From positions 1,984,001 to 2,048,000 of the forward strand of contig OZ254080.1 of assembly GCA_965267485.1 (NCBI GenBank): a stretch of 64,000 nucleotides of DNA, written 5' to 3'. Position numbers and translations under genes: made by a program. Origin of the DNA: JANQJA01 sp965267485. Lineage in GTDB: Bacteria; Pseudomonadota; Gammaproteobacteria; Pseudomonadales; Azotimanducaceae. Under the pieces are notes generated by a model, which worked only from the letters and a program-made list of their open reading frames with translations, did not search any database and had not been told where the DNA came from. This document shows positions 8,727 to 17,208 of the stretch, in pieces. Each line of letters starts with the position of its first letter. Position 1 is the first letter of the stretch.

Positions 8727-9748
8727 GCGTGGCGATAATGGCGGGCGGGCACGGCGCGCAGTTCGGCGGCCTTCTCGTTCGGGTCGGTATCGTTGAGAAA
8801 GTGCCCGCCCCCGGTCTCGACGCCCGCCAGGAATTTCTGCAGCCCCGGCGCCCGAAGCGGCGGATGGACCTGCATGTGACAGTGATAAGCGCTCGTGTCG
8901 CGACCATCGCACGGTGCCTGGTGCACGACGAGCATGTAGGGAAATGACTGTTGCCACAGGTTGTCGAGTCGCACCAACGCCTCTGAGAGTACCGCCGCCA
9001 ATCCGGTCATGCAGTCATCGTCGATCCGGTCGAGCGAGGGGAACCGGCCTCGAGGTGCGACATAGAGTTCATACGGAAACCGCGCGAACCAGGGTACAAA
9101 CGCGATAGCGTGCTCGTTGCCGGCGATGATGCGTCGCCCGCCCTCTGCTTCAGTCTCGATAATGTCCTCAAACAGCCCACGGCCCGTTCGTTCGAAATGG
9201 TCCGTCATCGACTGGTACTCGCGCTCGATGGTCGGGAAGACGAAGCCCGGTGCGTAGATCTGGCAATGCGGGTGCGGGTTCGACACCCCGACGATCTCTC
9301 CCTTGTTCTCGAAGACCAGCACATTCGAGATACCCGCCGATCGAGCCAGGTCTGCCGACTCGTCTGCCCAGCAGTTCAGCACTCGCCTCGTGCGATCGGC
9401 GCCGAGTTCCGCGAGCGTCTCGCTGTGATCGGGCGAGTAGCAAACGACCCGACAGATACCGTTTGCCGGTGCGTTCCTGTAGATCCCGGGGGCGTCGCTC
9501 GGCTGGGCCGGGGCATCCGTGCCGAAGGCGGGATGGTCGTTGTCGAAGACGAATACGTCCCGGTAGTGATCGTTGGTTGCGCCGGAGATGCGCTCGTTGC
9601 CCGGGCACAGATAGCAGTCTTCGACGTAGCTCGGCCCGGCGATATCTCGCTGCGACGTGTTCGCGCCGGACCAGGGTCGCGACTGGCGATGGCTCGTGAT
9701 CGTCACCCACTCGTTGCGCAACGGGTGCCAGCGCCGCTCCCAGATCAT
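8717..9748 (-). CDS. galT: Galactose-1-phosphate uridylyltransferase
   Basis: Leloir-pathway enzyme that exchanges UMP between UDP-glucose and galactose-1-phosphate through a uridylyl-histidine intermediate. The 343 residues show the zinc-site pair CYLCPGN near residue 46, the active-site motif NPHPHCQ near residue 160 (HPHGQ in E. coli), and the C-terminal YHCHMQVHPP block. The gene ends inside a dispersed palindromic repeat. The downstream-transcribed partner galK, galE or galM is not visible here; the upstream neighbour is a 2-hydroxyacid dehydrogenase 10 bp away, which suggests a two-gene unit. The role may be in nucleotide-sugar supply as well as in galactose use. Confidence 0.92.
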   Translation of the reverse strand: MIWERRWHPLRNEWVTITSHRQSRPWSGANTSQRDIAGPSYVEDCYLCPGNERISGATNDHYRDVFVFDNDHPAFGTDAPAQPSDAPGIYRNAPANGICRVVCYSPDHSETLAELGADRTRRVLNCWADESADLARSAGISNVLVFENKGEIVGVSNPHPHCQIYAPGFVFPTIEREYQSMTDHFERTGRGLFEDIIETEAEGGRRIIAGNEHAIAFVPWFARFPYELYVAPRGRFPSLDRIDDDCMTGLAAVLSEALVRLDNLWQQSFPYMLVVHQAPCDGRDTSAYHCHMQVHPPLRAPGLQKFLAGVETGGGHFLNDTDPNEKAAELRAVPARHYRHASS

Positions 9749-9758
9749 TCCGCCGCCT

Positions 9759-10712
9759 TCACGTGAGGCAACGTACAGGCTGGCCGCGCAGAAAGCCCTC
9801 GATGTTCTCGCGTGTCTGCTGCATCAGGCGCTGTCGCGTTTCGAGGGCGCCCCACGCAGAGTGCGGCGTAATGAGCAGGCGGTCGGATGCGGCAGCGACG
9901 AGCGGGTCGTCGGCGGGTGGCGGCTCGACAGGTATGACATCCAGCGCGGCCCCGCCAATCCGGTTCTGCTCCAGTGCGTCGATGAGCGCGCTGCTGTCCA
10001 CGAGCGCGCCACGCGCTGTGTTGATGAGGCACGCGGTGGGCTTCATCAGTGCGAGCGCGTCCGCGTCGATCAGGTGTTCAGTCTCTGGTGTCAACGGGCA
10101 GTGCAGACTGACAAAATCACTCTGGCGCAGCATGTCCTCAAACGACACGCGGCCCTGCGCTGCCGGCTGGCCGGGTCGTGAGGCGATCAGGACCTCCATG
10201 CCGAATGCCCGCGCGACGTCGGCGACGCTGCGACCCAGTTCACCGTAACCGACGATACCGAGTCGCTTGCCCGCGAGTTCGGTGATGGGATAGTCGAGAA
10301 AACAGAACACATCACTCTGCTGCCAGCGCCCGCCTCGGACAGCCGAGACGTAGCTCACGAGGTTGTTTGCCAGTGCCAGCATGAGGCTGATCGTGTGCTG
10401 AACGACAGACGGTGTCGCGTACGCGACGGCATTGGAGACGACAACGCCGTGGTCGCGCGCAGCGTCGAGGTCGATGTGGTTGAACCCGGTGGCCAGAATG
10501 CTGACAAATTTGAGCGAGGGGCTCTGTGCGATCGTCTCGCGTGACAGCGGAATCTTGTTGGTCAGCACGATCTCGGTGTCTTCGATGCGTGCCGCAATCT
10601 CATCCGGCCCGGTGACGGGGTGGAGCGTCCAGCCATCAAGCAGATCGGTCACGGGGGCCAGATCCAGATCTCCCGGCCCGAGTGAGTCGACATCGAGTAC
10701 CACACCTTTCAT
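9759..10712 (-). CDS. D-2-hydroxyacid dehydrogenase (glycerate/hydroxypyruvate type)
   Basis: NAD(P)-dependent oxidoreductase of the D-isomer-specific family, 317 residues from the ATG at 10712 (MKGVVLDVDSLG). The substrate domain is followed by the Rossmann motif GKRLGIVGYGELG near residue 150, the catalytic Arg in LINTARGALVD, the Glu in ALDVIPVEPPP and the His in LITPHSAWG. The family includes glycerate, hydroxypyruvate and phosphoglycerate dehydrogenases; the exact substrate cannot be fixed from sequence. I preferred this start to a longer frame because the frame upstream overlaps the divergent methyltransferase. An ATG three codons earlier (10721) is possible. Confidence 0.85.
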   Translation of the reverse strand: MKGVVLDVDSLGPGDLDLAPVTDLLDGWTLHPVTGPDEIAARIEDTEIVLTNKIPLSRETIAQSPSLKFVSILATGFNHIDLDAARDHGVVVSNAVAYATPSVVQHTISLMLALANNLVSYVSAVRGGRWQQSDVFCFLDYPITELAGKRLGIVGYGELGRSVADVARAFGMEVLIASRPGQPAAQGRVSFEDMLRQSDFVSLHCPLTPETEHLIDADALALMKPTACLINTARGALVDSSALIDALEQNRIGGAALDVIPVEPPPADDPLVAAASDRLLITPHSAWGALETRQRLMQQTRENIEGFLRGQPVRCLT

Positions 10713-10731
10713 GCGTGGCATGATAGCCGAC

Positions 10732-11499
10732 ATGAGAACCGTTCGCCTCAATGACTTCGACCTGACGCTGCATGTGCACGACGCACCCGAACTCGTCTCG
10801 GACACGCTGCACCGGGATGGCATCTGGGAGGCCTATGAGACGCGTGTGCTGACGACGTTGCTTGGCCCCGGGATGACGTTCGTCGATGCGGGAGCCAACC
10901 TTGGTTACTACGCTGCGATCGGAGCCTGTCTGGTTGGCCGGGCAGGGCGGGTGCTCGCGTTTGAGCCTGATTCCGGAAACTTCGACCTGCTCGTTAAGAA
11001 TGTGGCGGCGTTTCCGCAGGTTACCTGCCTGCAGCATGCGCTGGGGCGTGATGCCGGAACCATGGCGTTTGCCCTTTCGGCGGACAACCGCGGCGATCAT
11101 CGCCTGTCGCTCGCCACACAGGAGACATCGGTCTCGGTCATCCGCGGAGATGACGTCATCGATGGCGTTGTCGATGTGGTCAAGATCGATACGCAGGGTG
11201 CCGAACTGATGGTGATCGACGGGCTCTGGCAGACGCTATTCCGCTCTCGCGACAGGCTCTCGATGATCATCGAATTCTGGCCTGCCGCGCTCGAACAACT
11301 CGGATCTTCCGCACACGACGTGATCGATCGTCTCGAAGCGCTTGGGCTGAATCTGTGGATCATCGATCACGAGGGCGATCAGCTCGTACCTGCAATGCCC
11401 CATCAGCTCCACGAACTCGTCGACACGATCATGGCGCCGGCGACTGGAGGCTTCATGAACCTGCTGGCCAGCTCGCGCTCGAATGTTGTCGTCAGTTGA
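10732..11499 (+). CDS. FkbM-family SAM-dependent methyltransferase
   Basis: Class I methyltransferase of about 255 residues, with the SAM-binding motif FVDAGANLGYYAAIGA near residues 45-60, the acidic ribose-binding end in VLAFEPDSGNF, and the FkbM-type VVDVVKIDTQGAELMVIDG block near residue 145. FkbM proteins methylate sugar hydroxyls of polyketides, glycolipids or surface polysaccharides; the acceptor here is unknown. The start is either the ATG at 10732 or the one at 10720; the second would overlap the neighbourhood of the divergent dehydrogenase start. Only about 19 bp separate the two divergent starts, so their promoters must lie inside each other's coding sequence. Confidence 0.85.
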   Translation: MRTVRLNDFDLTLHVHDAPELVSDTLHRDGIWEAYETRVLTTLLGPGMTFVDAGANLGYYAAIGACLVGRAGRVLAFEPDSGNFDLLVKNVAAFPQVTCLQHALGRDAGTMAFALSADNRGDHRLSLATQETSVSVIRGDDVIDGVVDVVKIDTQGAELMVIDGLWQTLFRSRDRLSMIIEFWPAALEQLGSSAHDVIDRLEALGLNLWIIDHEGDQLVPAMPHQLHELVDTIMAPATGGFMNLLASSRSNVVVS

Positions 11500-12574
11500 T
11501 TTCGAGGAAATCCCGGCTCGGCAACGGTGGGTGCTGCTGGGAGGGAAGTGTCTGGTACCAGTATGCGACCGACGCGATGTCATCCTGAAGCGGCAGGTAG
11601 CGGCGGCCGGAGCGCCAGCCCAGCGCCTGTATGGTGACCTTGAGATCTGATTCGAAGCGGACGGGATCCATGATGTGCCAGCGATACATGCCGAACCGTT
11701 GCTGGCTCGAGTAGCGACCGTCTGGCCGGATCACCTGGTGCAGCCCGGCGTGTGGTGTCGTGAACGTGGTGTAGCCGCCGTTGTCCTTGCCAAGATCGAA
11801 GTTGTAGGAACCACAGAAGTAATCTTCCGTGCCCGTTCCGCAGATGGTCGGGAAGTCGTCATCACCGTCCATATAGAACTTGATCTCGCCTTCTCCCCAC
11901 CAGCCCCGGTTATTCACGCCCCATGCCATGTAAGTGCCGACGTAGTGTCCGCGGCCCTCGATACGGTCGAGAATCGTGTAAACGGACTTGTAGGGCAGGG
12001 GATTGGTTCTGTTGAAACGCGCATGGAAGTACGCGCAGTCCTCCGGCACCTCGGTCAGCGTGTAGTTGATCTGGTAGTAGAGCACCATTGGCTCATCGGC
12101 GAGGTTCGTCAGCGTGATGCGGCAGCGCCGGCGAAAGGGCATCTCCCAGTAGCAATTGAAGGCGCTGCCCGGATTGACGCAGACGGGCAGCGACGACAGT
12201 TGCGCGAACTTGCCCCAGCCCATGGCGAAGAAGTCTCCGACCGGGCATTCCACTGACGGATACTCCTGATCATCCCAGTAGATACGCAGGATCGAAAATC
12301 GCCAGTTGCCCGTCGGAGTCATCCAGATCTGCTGGATCGCGCCGGCGTCCTGAATGTCGGCCATCTCGAAGGTTTCGCCGGCGTCGATCCTGACTGACGG
12401 CGAGATCTTCCAGCCCTGGCCAAGGTCCCGGCCGTGCTCGGCGCCCGTGCCTTCGGTCGCCATGCCACCCTGGCCCTTCGCGCCGGTAAAGTTTTCGGGA
12501 GAGATCGAGCGAGTTCTGGCGCCCGAGAGACGGCTCAGGTTGCCAAGATGTAAACCGAGCCCGTCAAAGGTCAT
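11492..12574 (-). CDS. DUF2961 family protein (GH172-like)
   Basis: A 360-residue protein starting MTFDGLGLHLGNLSRL. DUF2961 proteins are now classed as glycoside hydrolase family 172, whose studied members act on difructose dianhydride and on D-arabinan. Two conserved acidic motifs are visible, WWGEGEIKFYMDGDDDFP and GTGTEDYF, which hold the likely catalytic glutamates. The second Trp/Tyr-rich motif is YFHARFNRTNPLP. No signal peptide is present, so a cytosolic site is likely. Its ATG overlaps the stop of the cyclophilin gene by one base (TGATG), which couples translation. Its 3' end overlaps the end of the convergent FkbM gene by 8 bp. Substrate unknown. Confidence 0.82.
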   Translation of the reverse strand: MTFDGLGLHLGNLSRLSGARTRSISPENFTGAKGQGGMATEGTGAEHGRDLGQGWKISPSVRIDAGETFEMADIQDAGAIQQIWMTPTGNWRFSILRIYWDDQEYPSVECPVGDFFAMGWGKFAQLSSLPVCVNPGSAFNCYWEMPFRRRCRITLTNLADEPMVLYYQINYTLTEVPEDCAYFHARFNRTNPLPYKSVYTILDRIEGRGHYVGTYMAWGVNNRGWWGEGEIKFYMDGDDDFPTICGTGTEDYFCGSYNFDLGKDNGGYTTFTTPHAGLHQVIRPDGRYSSQQRFGMYRWHIMDPVRFESDLKVTIQALGWRSGRRYLPLQDDIASVAYWYQTLPSQQHPPLPSRDFLEIN

Positions 12575-13092
12575 CAGAGATCGGGCATCTGCTTTTTGAG
12601 TGCCGCGTTCCATTCTTCGACGCGATCTTTCTGGGCGTCGAGCAGTGCTTCCGTATCGCCTTCGATCTGGATCGATTCTATCTTGTCACCCTGCGCGATC
12701 GCGTTGACAACATCCTGGTCTTCACTCGATTTGACCTCGCCAAAGATCGAATGATTGTCGTCGAGATGCGGCGTCGGCACGTGCGTGATGAAAAACTGGC
12801 TGCCGTTGGTACCTGGCCCGGCATTGGCCATGCTGAGCAGCCCGGGGCGGTCGTGCCGCAGCGACTTGTCGAACTCGTCTTCGAACCGATAGCCGGGGCC
12901 GCCGGTGCCGGTACCGAGCGGGCAGCCGCCCTGAATCATGAAGTCACCGATGACTCGATGAAAACTGAGACCGTCGTAAAAACCCTTCTGGGCGAGATTG
13001 ACGAAGCTGGCGACGGTGACCGGCGTTTTCTCGGGAAAGAGGGTCAGGTTGATCGTCCCCCTGGATGTTTCGATTTTGGCGGAAAGGCTCAA
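12574..13092 (-). CDS. Cyclophilin-type peptidyl-prolyl cis-trans isomerase
   Basis: Catalyses cis-trans isomerisation at proline peptide bonds. I chose the TTG at 13092 because it has GGAG 7 nt upstream and gives LSLSAKIETSRGTINLTLF, the usual cytosolic cyclophilin start; the longer frame has an unlikely Arg-rich leader. The 172 residues contain FHRVIGDFMIQGGCPLGTG, GLLSMANAGPGTNGSQFFI and HSIFGEV, with the catalytic Arg in FHRV and the Phe/Gln residues of the binding pocket. There is no signal peptide, so PpiB-like and not PpiA-like. It is followed directly by the DUF2961 gene and lies downstream of gltA. Confidence 0.9.
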   Translation of the reverse strand: MSLSAKIETSRGTINLTLFPEKTPVTVASFVNLAQKGFYDGLSFHRVIGDFMIQGGCPLGTGTGGPGYRFEDEFDKSLRHDRPGLLSMANAGPGTNGSQFFITHVPTPHLDDNHSIFGEVKSSEDQDVVNAIAQGDKIESIQIEGDTEALLDAQKDRVEEWNAALKKQMPDL

Positions 13093-13127
13093 GCGGTATC
13101 TCCGGATATCAGGGTTATGGTGTTGAC

Positions 13128-14396
13128 TCAGCGGTTGTCGATCGCGACGTAGTCGCGAGCGGTCGGGCCGAGATAGAGCTGGCGTGGTCTCGCGATCTTG
13201 TAGGGCGCGCTCATCATCTCGTGCCAGTGTGAGATCCATCCCGGCATGCGGCCGAGCGTGAAGAGCACGGTGAACATCTCGGTGGGGATGCCCATCGCCT
13301 TGAAGGTGATGCCCGAGTAGAAGTCGACGTTGGGGTAGAGCTTTCGCTCGATGAAGTATTCGTCTTCGCGCGCGATCGTTTCGAGGCTCTTGGCGACTTT
13401 CAGCAGGGGATCCTCGATGCCCTTTTCTTCGAGTACTGCCTTGGCCGATGCCTCCATGACGCGGGCACGCGGGTCGAAGTTCTTGTAGACGCGGTGGCCG
13501 AAGCCCATCAGCTTGAACGGATCGTCCTTGTCCTTTGCCTTTTTGACGTATTCCGGCACCTGGTCTTCATCACCGATTTCATTGAGCATGTTGAGCACCG
13601 CCTCGTTGGCGCCGCCGTGCGACGGACCCCAGAGCGCAGAAACGCCGGCAGAGATGGCAGCGTACGGATTACAGTCTGTCGACCCGGCCATGCGGACAGT
13701 CGAGGTGGATGCGTTCTGCTCGTGATCGGCGTGGAGAATGAAGATCTTGTCCATCGCGTCAGCGAGGGTGTCGCTGATGTTCTCCTCGTCGCCGAAGCAC
13801 ATGTTGAGGAAGTTGCCGGCGTACGAGAGGTTGGGGTCGGGGTCGATAAAGGGCTTGCCTTTGCCATGACGAAACGCCATGGCCGCCAGCGTTGGAATCT
13901 TTGCAATGAGCCGGTGAGCAGTGAGGATTCTGTCCTCTTCTTTCGTGATGTCGGTTTCTTCATGGTAGAGAGAGGCAAGCCCGCTCACGGCTGCGCCCAC
14001 CATCGACATCGGATGGGCGCCGGTTTCAAAACCGTCGAAGATCTTCTGGAACTTCTTGTCGATGGTCTGATGTTCGATGATCGACGCGGTGAATGATTCG
14101 TATTCGGATCTGGAGGGTAGCTCACCGTTCAGCAGCAGGTAGCTGACCTCGAGATGGTTCGAGTTTTCCGCAAGTTGTTCGATCGGGTAGCCGCGGTAAG
14201 TCAGTACGCCGTTTGCACCATCAATATAGGTAATGCGTGAATCGCAGCTCGCGGTCGACATGAAACCCGGGTCGTAGGTGAAGATGCCCTCGTTCACGAG
14301 GCCCCGGACATCGACGACATTCGTGCCCTCGGTGGCCTCCAGTGTCTCCAGGTCGACGCTCTTTCCGTCGATCATAATCTGAACCTTCTGGGGCAT
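13128..14396 (-). CDS. gltA: Citrate synthase (type II, hexameric)
   Basis: Condenses acetyl-CoA and oxaloacetate to citrate, the entry step of the TCA cycle. The ATG at 14396 (MPQKVQIMIDGKSVDLETL) has an AGGAG ribosome binding site. The 422 residues include the active-site histidines in WGPSHGGANEAVLNML and GFGHRVYKNFDPRA, and the Asp in NVDFYSGI. The N-terminal extension and the length fit the NADH-sensitive hexameric type of Gram-negative bacteria. It is divergent from sdhCDAB, 241 bp apart, as in Escherichia and Pseudomonas, so the two transcription units share a control region. Confidence 0.97.
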   Translation of the reverse strand: MPQKVQIMIDGKSVDLETLEATEGTNVVDVRGLVNEGIFTYDPGFMSTASCDSRITYIDGANGVLTYRGYPIEQLAENSNHLEVSYLLLNGELPSRSEYESFTASIIEHQTIDKKFQKIFDGFETGAHPMSMVGAAVSGLASLYHEETDITKEEDRILTAHRLIAKIPTLAAMAFRHGKGKPFIDPDPNLSYAGNFLNMCFGDEENISDTLADAMDKIFILHADHEQNASTSTVRMAGSTDCNPYAAISAGVSALWGPSHGGANEAVLNMLNEIGDEDQVPEYVKKAKDKDDPFKLMGFGHRVYKNFDPRARVMEASAKAVLEEKGIEDPLLKVAKSLETIAREDEYFIERKLYPNVDFYSGITFKAMGIPTEMFTVLFTLGRMPGWISHWHEMMSAPYKIARPRQLYLGPTARDYVAIDNR

Positions 14397-14637
14397 CGTA
14401 GACTCCTGCGTGTGATGGCAAGCCATGTTTCCCTGAGCGCGGCCCGGCGGGCTCACGTGGTTTCAGGCGGCTTTGGTTAACGGTCGAGCGAGCCATGATT
14501 TCAAAACCCGTGTGGCTTGTAAAGCCTTGCATGTCGGGGCCTGCGCGAGTTCTCCCGTTTGTGTTTTCGGGGTGAAAAACCTATGATTGCCCCGCACTCG
14601 GAATAGTGCCAAACCCCTATAAAAATCGGACCGAATC

Positions 14638-15030
14638 GTGAATAAGAACCACAGACCTATCAACGTCGATCCCGCCGATCTGATGCGATTTGCGTGGCCC
14701 GTCACAGCGTTGGCGAGTATCACCCATCGAATCTCCGGCGTGATCATTTTCGTCGGCATCGCGTTCGCACTGTTTGCCTTCGACTTATCGATGTCGTCAG
14801 AAGAATCGTTCAACGCCTTAGCCGGCATGTTGGGAAGCCCGATCGGCAAGCTCATCACGTTCGGGTTGCTCGCGGCGCTCGGCTATCACTTCGTCGCGGG
14901 TATCAAGCATCTCTTCCAGGACATGGAAGTCGGTGAAACGCTCGAGGGCGGCACGTTCGCTGCCCGTACCACGTTGCTCTTCGGCGCGATCATGATCGTG
15001 CTCGCGGGCATCTGGGTCATTCAGCTTTAA
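14638..15030 (+). CDS. sdhC: Succinate dehydrogenase cytochrome b556 subunit
   Basis: Membrane anchor of complex II that binds haem b and ubiquinone together with SdhD. The 130 residues have three membrane spans (about 28-48, 65-90, 108-128). The N-terminal motif FAWPVTALASITHRISG and the haem-ligand region GYHFVAGIKHLFQDME identify it. The start is a GTG at 14638 with a weak ribosome binding site; a TATAAA lies only 14 nt before it, so the leader may be very short. It is the first gene of sdhCDAB. Confidence 0.95.
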   Translation: MNKNHRPINVDPADLMRFAWPVTALASITHRISGVIIFVGIAFALFAFDLSMSSEESFNALAGMLGSPIGKLITFGLLAALGYHFVAGIKHLFQDMEVGETLEGGTFAARTTLLFGAIMIVLAGIWVIQL

Positions 15031-15042
15031 GGGGGGCGACGC

Positions 15043-15405
15043 ATGGTATCTCAGGCAACCAGTCTTTCAGGCAACGGCGTCACCGACTGGCTCATTCAGC
15101 GAGTCACGGCTTACGTTCTTGCGATCTACACGGTCTTTATTGTCGGCTATCTCTTGATCATGAGTCCCGACTACGCGGCCTGGACGGCGCTGTTCGACCA
15201 GACGTGGATGCAGGTCGCATCACTCGTCGCGCTGCTGTGCACCTGCGCTCACGCATGGGTCGGCATGTGGACGATCGGAACCGATTATATTCGTGAACAT
15301 TATTTTGGTAGCGGGGCGGACAGCATCCGCCTAATCTACCAGGTCTTTGTCGTATTGGCGCTCCTCTGCTACCTGATCTGGGGCGTGCAGATCCTCTGGG
15401 GTTAA
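15043..15405 (+). CDS. sdhD: Succinate dehydrogenase hydrophobic membrane anchor subunit
   Basis: Second membrane subunit of complex II, 120 residues with three predicted spans. The motif GVTDWLIQRVTAYVLAIYT at the first helix and AHAWVGMWTIGTDYI, which contains the haem-ligand His and the quinone-site Tyr/Asp region, are diagnostic. Starts 12 nt after sdhC, behind AAGGGGGGCG, a strong ribosome binding site, and 3 nt before sdhA. Confidence 0.95.
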   Translation: MVSQATSLSGNGVTDWLIQRVTAYVLAIYTVFIVGYLLIMSPDYAAWTALFDQTWMQVASLVALLCTCAHAWVGMWTIGTDYIREHYFGSGADSIRLIYQVFVVLALLCYLIWGVQILWG

Positions 15406-15408
15406 CAC

Positions 15409-17208
15409 ATGAGCAAATTACCAGTTATGGAGTTTGACGCCATCATCGTTGGTGGTGGCGGTTCAGGCATGCGCGCGGCGCTGCAGATGGCCGAGAGCGG
15501 CTACAAGACAGCCGTTGTATCGAAGGTCTTTCCCACGCGTTCGCACACGGTTTCAGCCCAGGGCGGGATCACGTGCGCAATCGCAAGTGAGGATCCCAAC
15601 GATGATTGGCGCTGGCATATGTATGACACCGTGAAGGGGTCTGACTATATCGGTGATCAGGACGCGATCCAGTATATGTGCGAGGTTGGGCCGAAGGCAG
15701 TGTTCGAACTCGAGCACATGGGGTTGCCGTTCTCGCGGAAGGAGAATGGACGGATTTACCAGCGGCCCTTCGGTGGACAGTCGAAGGAGTTCGGCAAAGG
15801 CGGGCAGGCAGCCCGGACCTGTGCTGCGGCAGACCGTACCGGTCATGCGCTGCTTCACACGCTCTTTCAGGCCAATACGAAGGCGGGCGCAGTATTTTTC
15901 CCCGAGTGGTTTGCCGTCGATCTCGTGAAGAATCAGGATGATGCGGTCGTCGGCGTAACGGCGTTCAACATGGAATCCGGCGAGGTGTTCTACCTCAAGT
16001 CGAAAGCCACCGTCCTCGCCACAGGCGGCGCCGGCCGGATTTACGCATCGACGACGAACGCACTGTCGAACACGGGCGACGGCACCGGTATGTGCCTGCG
16101 TGCCGGGTTCCCGGTTCAGGATATTGAAATGTGGCAGTTCCACCCGACTGGCATCGCCGGCGCTGGCGTGCTGGTGACGGAAGGCTGTCGCGGTGAGGGT
16201 GGCTATCTGATCAACAAGGATGGCGAACGTTTCATGGAGCGTTACGCACCCACCGCGAAGGATCTTGCCGGTCGCGACGTCGTGGCGCGCAGCATGGTGC
16301 TCGAAATCATGGAAGGCCGCGGCGCGGGCGAAGAGGGCGACCACGTTCTGCTCAAGCTCGACCATCTGGGCGAAGAAATCCTCCACAGCCGCCTGCCGGG
16401 TATCACCGAACTGTCCAAGACGTTCGCCCACGTTGATCCGGTCAAGGAGCCGATTCCGGTCGTGCCGACCTGCCACTACATGATGGGCGGTACGCCGACC
16501 AACATTCACGGCCAGGCGCTCAAGATCGGGCCCAACGGCGAAGATCAGGTCATCGAGGGGCTGTATGCCTGTGGTGAGGCGGCCTGTGTGTCTGTGCACG
16601 GGGCCAATCGTCTCGGCGGAAACTCGCTGCTCGACCTCGTGGTCTTTGGCCGGGCAGCGGGCCTGCATATCACCGAGGCACTGGGCCAGGGCATCGAAAA
16701 CCGCGCGGCGTCGCAGAGCGATCTCGATGAGGCGATGTCGAGGCTCAACCGCTGGAACGACTCACCGGCGACGGGCGAGTCGGTGCCGCAGCTCAAGAAA
16801 GAGCTTCAGAACTGCATGCAGCTCAACTTCGGCGTATTCCGTTCCGAGAAGACGATGCTCGAGGGCATCGAGACGCTGAAGGATCTTCGTGAACGTATCG
16901 GCAAAGCGAGCCTGCCGGACAAGAGCATGGCGTTCAACACTGCGCGCGTAGAAGCACTTGAACTGGACAATCTCCTCGAAATCGCCGAGGCGACCGCAAT
17001 TGCGGCAGAAACGAGGAAGGAAAGCCGTGGCGCCCACGCCCGCGACGACTATCAGGAGCGGGATGACGAGAACTGGCTCGTTCATTCCATCTACGACCCG
17101 ACGAATCGTCAGCTGTCGAAGCGCGACGTCAATCTGAAGCCCAGGATTATTGAAACCGACCCGGATTTGCCGGAAGGCATTTTCGTACCGAAGGAGCGAG
17201 TCTACTAA
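15409..17208 (+). CDS. sdhA: Succinate dehydrogenase flavoprotein subunit
   Basis: Oxidises succinate to fumarate, passing electrons to SdhB through covalently bound FAD. The 599 residues show the dinucleotide motif AIIVGGGGSGMRAAL, the FAD-linking His46 in PTRSHTVSAQGG, the dicarboxylate-site HPTGIAGAGVLVTEGCRGEGG block and a catalytic-Arg region near ARDVVARSM. The C-terminal ESRGAHARDDYQERDDENW motif is normal. Its stop overlaps the sdhB start by one base (TAATG). Confidence 0.98.
   Translation: MSKLPVMEFDAIIVGGGGSGMRAALQMAESGYKTAVVSKVFPTRSHTVSAQGGITCAIASEDPNDDWRWHMYDTVKGSDYIGDQDAIQYMCEVGPKAVFELEHMGLPFSRKENGRIYQRPFGGQSKEFGKGGQAARTCAAADRTGHALLHTLFQANTKAGAVFFPEWFAVDLVKNQDDAVVGVTAFNMESGEVFYLKSKATVLATGGAGRIYASTTNALSNTGDGTGMCLRAGFPVQDIEMWQFHPTGIAGAGVLVTEGCRGEGGYLINKDGERFMERYAPTAKDLAGRDVVARSMVLEIMEGRGAGEEGDHVLLKLDHLGEEILHSRLPGITELSKTFAHVDPVKEPIPVVPTCHYMMGGTPTNIHGQALKIGPNGEDQVIEGLYACGEAACVSVHGANRLGGNSLLDLVVFGRAAGLHITEALGQGIENRAASQSDLDEAMSRLNRWNDSPATGESVPQLKKELQNCMQLNFGVFRSEKTMLEGIETLKDLRERIGKASLPDKSMAFNTARVEALELDNLLEIAEATAIAAETRKESRGAHARDDYQERDDENWLVHSIYDPTNRQLSKRDVNLKPRIIETDPDLPEGIFVPKERVY

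Noticed and set aside
8503..8907. Longer 134-residue frame ending in the small basic protein
   Set aside because: The upstream part overlaps galT on the same strand, while the internal ATG at 8598 has the better ribosome binding site and promoter.
15553..16668. 371-residue frame opposite sdhA
   Set aside because: Shadow of sdhA; His/Arg-rich composition typical of reverse frames.
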